Shown here: piece after piece, positions 62,052-64,000 of the stretch | Numbering within the stretch: the first letter of the stretch is position 1 | Layout of the letters: each line of letters starts with the position of its first letter | Assembly (NCBI GenBank): GCA_948099385.1 | Contig: CANUEZ040000163.1 | Location: 9,991,501 to 10,055,500, forward strand | Reading direction: 5' to 3' | Length of the DNA stretch: 64,000 nt | DNA from: Fasciola hepatica | Taxonomy: Eukaryota > Platyhelminthes > Trematoda > Plagiorchiida > Fasciolidae | Made by a program: the position numbers and the translations under genes | Notes under the pieces: model-generated | Database searches by the model: none | What the model was told of the DNA's origin: nothing | Seen by the model: only the letters and a program-made list of their open reading frames with translations

Positions 62052-62210
62052 CTAATTTGAGCTATTGAAGTTGCCAGCCACAATGAACTTCGTTGTGTAA
62101 CAAAACAGCACAGCCTCTAGCATATTGAATAGGTTTTTATATGTATTTCGAATCAGATACTTTAAGATATTAGACGATATAACTAGCGGAACACTCATTG
62201 ATGTATTTTT
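62052..62210 (-). pseudogene. Right-arm copy of the endonuclease-like remnant
   Basis: It carries LFNMLEAVLF and TKFIVAGNFNSS. The Leu-Glu-Ala-Val form is closer to the family pattern than the left copy's Leu-Val-Ala-Val. It terminates early. Confidence 0.35.
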
Positions 62211-63030
62211 CGAGAACTCGACTTCCGTACACGCCCGAAATTTTCCACTTTCATAGTGTTTGACCAATGCCAATTTACTCCTCCCGAATTAGGAAGGTTG
62301 CGTACTTACGTGTTTTCTATAAAATCGGTGGTATCTAGTGTAAAAATGGGATCGAGTTTGTCGTCAAAAGTGTTCGCTCGATGTGCAATTTGAAATAATG
62401 GGGTACACTGAGGAACTTATACCAAGGTGGCAACTGTAGAACAAAATAAAATGGTAAAATTTTCAGAACCTAAATCGGGACCCTTTATCATATCTGTTTT
62501 GTTTTCCCTCGGCACGGACCAGATAGATGGATGTTCATCTTCAAGAATGCTTAGTGAATGGATTTTATTTTGCATTTATCCTGTTCTTCAATACAGCTTC
62601 TCAGGAAATAAAAGGTTTCTCCTTTTTATTTTATGTAATAGACTGGAAAAGCATATCCTTCTCCGGGAGACACTGTAAAGCTTGCTTTTTCTAAATCGTT
62701 GGGATGAAATCTCCGCGGAATTCATATTTCTCTGCAAGTTATTTCTTGTGATTGATGAAGAGATGCACTGAAATAAAAAAAGATCCACGTCACTGTGAAA
62801 GAAGCAAACGTTTTCACAGCAATCCAGTCAGTGGGGAAAAATATCTGAAAGTGTGATCTGTTACAGGAATCCATTCAGCATATGACACCCTGGTGGACTG
62901 TACACAACAATACACAACATTTTAGGCTAAAATGTCCAAATGACCGTATAAATAATTTTCAAAATCGGAATGTACTTGAAATCAAATACTTGGTATTGGG
63001 CACAAATCACTTGTGCAACCTAATGATGCC

Positions 63031-63234
63031 CTATTGCAATCCAGTCCTTGTGAAGGTATCCACATCCGTCGAACTATAATTGAATATTGTATGTGCATTC
63101 GCATTCTCGTCGTTTAAGTTCCTTGAACTAAACGTCACAGAATATCCCCTAGTTCCATAAGAGTCTCTTAGATGTTCACTGTTTACGTCAACGAACAAAT
63201 CGTCAGTAGCAAAGGGCAACTCATTGAGTACATC
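63031..63234 (-). CDS. Right-arm copy of the 5,456 frame
   Basis: It is open over the same length, with about eleven amino-acid replacements and one silent change relative to the left copy, so there is no sign of constraint. Confidence 0.25.
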   Translation of the reverse strand, partial: DVLNELPFATDDLFVDVNSEHLRDSYGTRGYSVTFSSRNLNDENANAHTIFNYSSTDVDTFTRTGLQ

Positions 63235-64000
63235 CTGTTATCAAATACTTTGAGTTGGCATGCTGTGTAGCTAATCATGTTACAATGGAATTGTTCGGAG
63301 AATTGCATATCTTTGTTATCAGACAAAGTAGAAACGCTTGCCTGTTAGTGTACGTAGATCCTGAATCTAAACAAAATGGGACATAAATTGATGCAACGTT
63401 CGACAATGATACCTCTACCACTGTGGCTTGTTTCCTCACCAGGTGCTGACAGAATAGGCGAATGAAACCTGTCGTTCCGTATATTGAAAGTTAATTGTCT
63501 ATTTGATTCAAATAATTATTTGAACGGACCTGCGATCATATTTCCGGTGTCATTGCCAAAGTCTGGTAGCGATAGCTATGATGGTTTTCTTAGAATGGAA
63601 CATTTATAAGTAAATGTTCCCGATGCGAAGTTGCTGACTTTTTATCCAAAGCAGATCGTGAGGATTGTGAAATGTGATTTTGTATCAGCTGAATCTAATA
63701 AATGGGAACGCGATGATAGGGCGGTCATTGGGATAGCCACTCCACAGAAAGACAGCGGCATATAGTGGTTCACTACACACAATAAAAACTTGCCTAACTA
63801 CACAGTTATTACAAGCGAAGTACCTACCGTACATAAATTGGGTGACCATATTGCAGTAACAAATACATTCGCCCAGTGATTCAACAAACCACTGCCCAGT
63901 TTACAATGCAATCAACCTTTCGATGATCATTTTATTCTACAAGCTACTTGCACAATTGTTTTTTTGCATCTTCAAGTATCAAAATGGGTAAGGCAAAATG

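Larger units (their letters stand above)
52721..64000 (-). repeat. Right arm of the giant inverted duplication (truncated by the window)
   Basis: It is the reverse complement of 4,690-15,122. It is longer than the left arm because of the 362-bp segment at 56,360-56,721 and the larger Penelope-like block at 56,989-57,924. Homology is still present at base 64,000, where the reverse strand begins CATTTTGCC against CATTTTGGC at 4,690, so the true outer end lies outside. Inner identity stops at the same GCCTAGAAATCAA as in the left arm. Confidence 0.93.

Overview
The window looks like intergenic and intronic DNA from an animal nuclear genome. It is AT-rich, has no bacterial-style operons, and has no intact long reading frame. 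It is dense with degenerate retroelements (Penelope-like elements carrying GIY-YIG domains, Ty3/gypsy LTR elements, non-LTR endonuclease remnants), tRNA-derived SINEs and long (TA)n arrays. Short AT-rich frames are bounded by splice-like signals. This mix fits a parasitic flatworm, most likely a trematode. That is an inference from repeat content; no diagnostic host gene was recognised.

The dominant structure is a very large inverted duplication. The left arm (about 4,690-15,122) reappears in reverse complement as the right arm (about 52,721-64,000), and the right arm runs off the window. Coordinate sums of matching points stay near 68,690-68,730 over the outer arm and near 67,835 over the inner arm. 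Two structural differences account for the shift: a 362-bp segment present only in the right arm (56,360-56,721), and a Penelope-like block that differs in length, sequence and orientation (10,807-11,211 versus 56,989-57,924). Aligned stretches differ by about 4-9%. Both arms carry the same 1.43-kb LTR element lacking recognisable RT and integrase, the same tRNA-SINE/(TA)n cluster, an endonuclease-like remnant and several short frames.

The flank at 1-4,689 holds two Penelope-related fragments and a second type of tRNA-derived SINE. The 37.6-kb spacer between the arms holds, in order: a set of candidate host exons at 16.8-23.4 kb on the plus strand, ending in a frame with a poly(A) signal; a 98-bp (TA)n array; a decayed Ty3/gypsy element with LTR-like ends (26.07-29.7 kb); isolated exon candidates at 35-36.7 kb; a diverged tandem duplication (37.4-39.7 kb); a second exon candidate set (40.3-45.0 kb) interrupted by an in-frame stop; a non-LTR endonuclease remnant (46.7 kb); and a Penelope-like element retaining RT and GIY-YIG portions (48.0-49.9 kb, minus strand).

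Host-gene calls rest only on open frame, splice consensus, phase agreement and poly(A) signals, so they carry low confidence. No standard tRNA, rRNA, CRISPR or prokaryotic gene was found.
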